Positions 5,335 to 5,692 of a DNA stretch of 5,692 nucleotides are shown in pieces. A program made the position numbers and the translations under genes. Origin of the DNA: Acidobacteriota bacterium (GTDB lineage Bacteria > Acidobacteriota > Vicinamibacteria > Vicinamibacterales > UBA2999); contig JACCSI010000541.1 of NCBI GenBank assembly GCA_013813075.1, positions 1 through 5,692 on the forward strand, written 5' to 3'. The notes beneath the pieces are model-generated. The model was not told the origin of the DNA. It worked only from the letters and a program-made list of their open reading frames with translations, and ran no database searches. Each line of letters begins with the position of its first letter. Positions within the stretch are counted from its first letter, which is position 1.

Positions 5335-5692
5335 GCTCCCCGAGGTCGAAGCCGCTCGTCGGGCGCTCAGTCCGGTGATGGACGGGGCGCGATTCACCGC
5401 GGTCCTGGCGCGACGGCCGGACCTGCGCATCCCGTTTCCGAGAGATTTCATTTCGCGGCTGGTCGGTGAGACGGTACGCGCGGTCGAGCGGCGCGGCAAG
5501 TACCTGCTGGCGACGTTATCGTCGGGCGAGACGCTGATCATGCATTTGGGCATGTCCGGATCGTTCCGCGTCACCCCTGGTAGCAGCGCGGTTGCCGCTG
5601 GACCTCACGACCATGTGGTGTTCCAGATGTCGTCGGGTAAGACCATCACCTTCAACGACCCGCGGCGATTTGGGTTCATGACGCTGATTGAG
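5327..5692 (+). CDS. mutM: Formamidopyrimidine-DNA glycosylase, 3' end cut by window edge
   Basis: The first 122 residues are visible. MutM (Fpg) removes 8-oxoguanine and ring-opened purines from DNA and nicks the strand by beta,delta-elimination, the first step of base-excision repair. The N-terminus reads MPELPEVE when TTG is read as the initiator: Pro2 is the Schiff-base nucleophile and Glu3 the general acid. Lys58 in RRGKYLL matches the conserved hairpin lysine (E. coli Lys57). HLGMSGSFR (73-81) carries the void-filling Met76, and NDPRRFG (110-116) supplies Arg113 and Phe115 of the intercalating triad. PELPEVE rather than PEGPE separates it from Nei. The helix-two-turn-helix and zinc finger lie beyond the window. 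TTG is chosen because Pro must follow the initiator; no in-frame ATG or GTG lies nearby upstream. The nearby ATG at 5314 is in another frame. It is divergent from the DUF1428 operon. Confidence 0.95.
   Translation, partial: MPELPEVEAARRALSPVMDGARFTAVLARRPDLRIPFPRDFISRLVGETVRAVERRGKYLLATLSSGETLIMHLGMSGSFRVTPGSSAVAAGPHDHVVFQMSSGKTITFNDPRRFGFMTLIE

Noticed and set aside
4984..5574. Minus-strand open frame of 196 codons spanning the DUF1428 gene and the mutM start
   Set aside because: It overlaps two well-supported genes in wrong frames and is rich in Ser and Arg without motifs.
1..5692. A defence, mobile or secretion system spanning the window
   Set aside because: All six genes belong to housekeeping or transport families. 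There are no transposase, integrase, nuclease, toxin or CRISPR signatures, no terminal inverted repeats, and no obvious break in base composition.

Overview
The window is GC-rich, compact bacterial chromosome. It holds six protein-coding genes, two of them cut by the window edges. The most informative gene is an 807-residue permease with two MacB/FtsX modules and no ATPase of its own. That architecture (ADOP, 'Acidobacterial duplicated orphan permease') is expanded in Acidobacteriota, especially Vicinamibacteria-like lineages, so such an organism is the best guess. This is inferred from protein style only; there is no rRNA or taxonomic marker here.

Layout, left to right. (1) Minus strand, 1-623: N-terminal part of a PlsC/LPLAT-type acyltransferase, running off the left edge. 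(2) Minus strand, 733-1545: a PEP mutase/isocitrate lyase superfamily protein, 109 bp upstream of the acyltransferase in the same direction. (3) 1546-1674: divergent control region with a purine-rich 14-bp tandem repeat and a small CCAAC/GTTGG inverted repeat. (4) Plus strand, 1675-4098: the ADOP permease. (5) 4099-4145: short convergent gap with a hairpin. (6) Minus strand: a DUF1428 (YbaA-like) gene (4892-5245) whose stop overlaps by 4 nt the start of a class I SAM-dependent methyltransferase (4146-4895), forming a two-gene operon. (7) 5246-5326: second divergent control region with an imperfect inverted repeat. (8) Plus strand, from 5327: mutM (fpg), starting at TTG and cut by the right edge.

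The genes do not form one evident pathway. The pieces are lipid acylation, a C-C/C-P lyase-fold enzyme of unknown substrate, an export or mechanotransmission-type permease, a methyltransferase coupled to DUF1428, and base-excision repair of oxidised guanine. I see no tRNA, rRNA, CRISPR array, insertion sequence, phage gene or toxin-antitoxin pair, and no convincing new multi-gene system. The points worth a second look are small: the two divergent regulatory regions, the TTG start of mutM with an overlapping six-codon ORF, the coupled DUF1428-methyltransferase pair, and an A7 run inside the methyltransferase.
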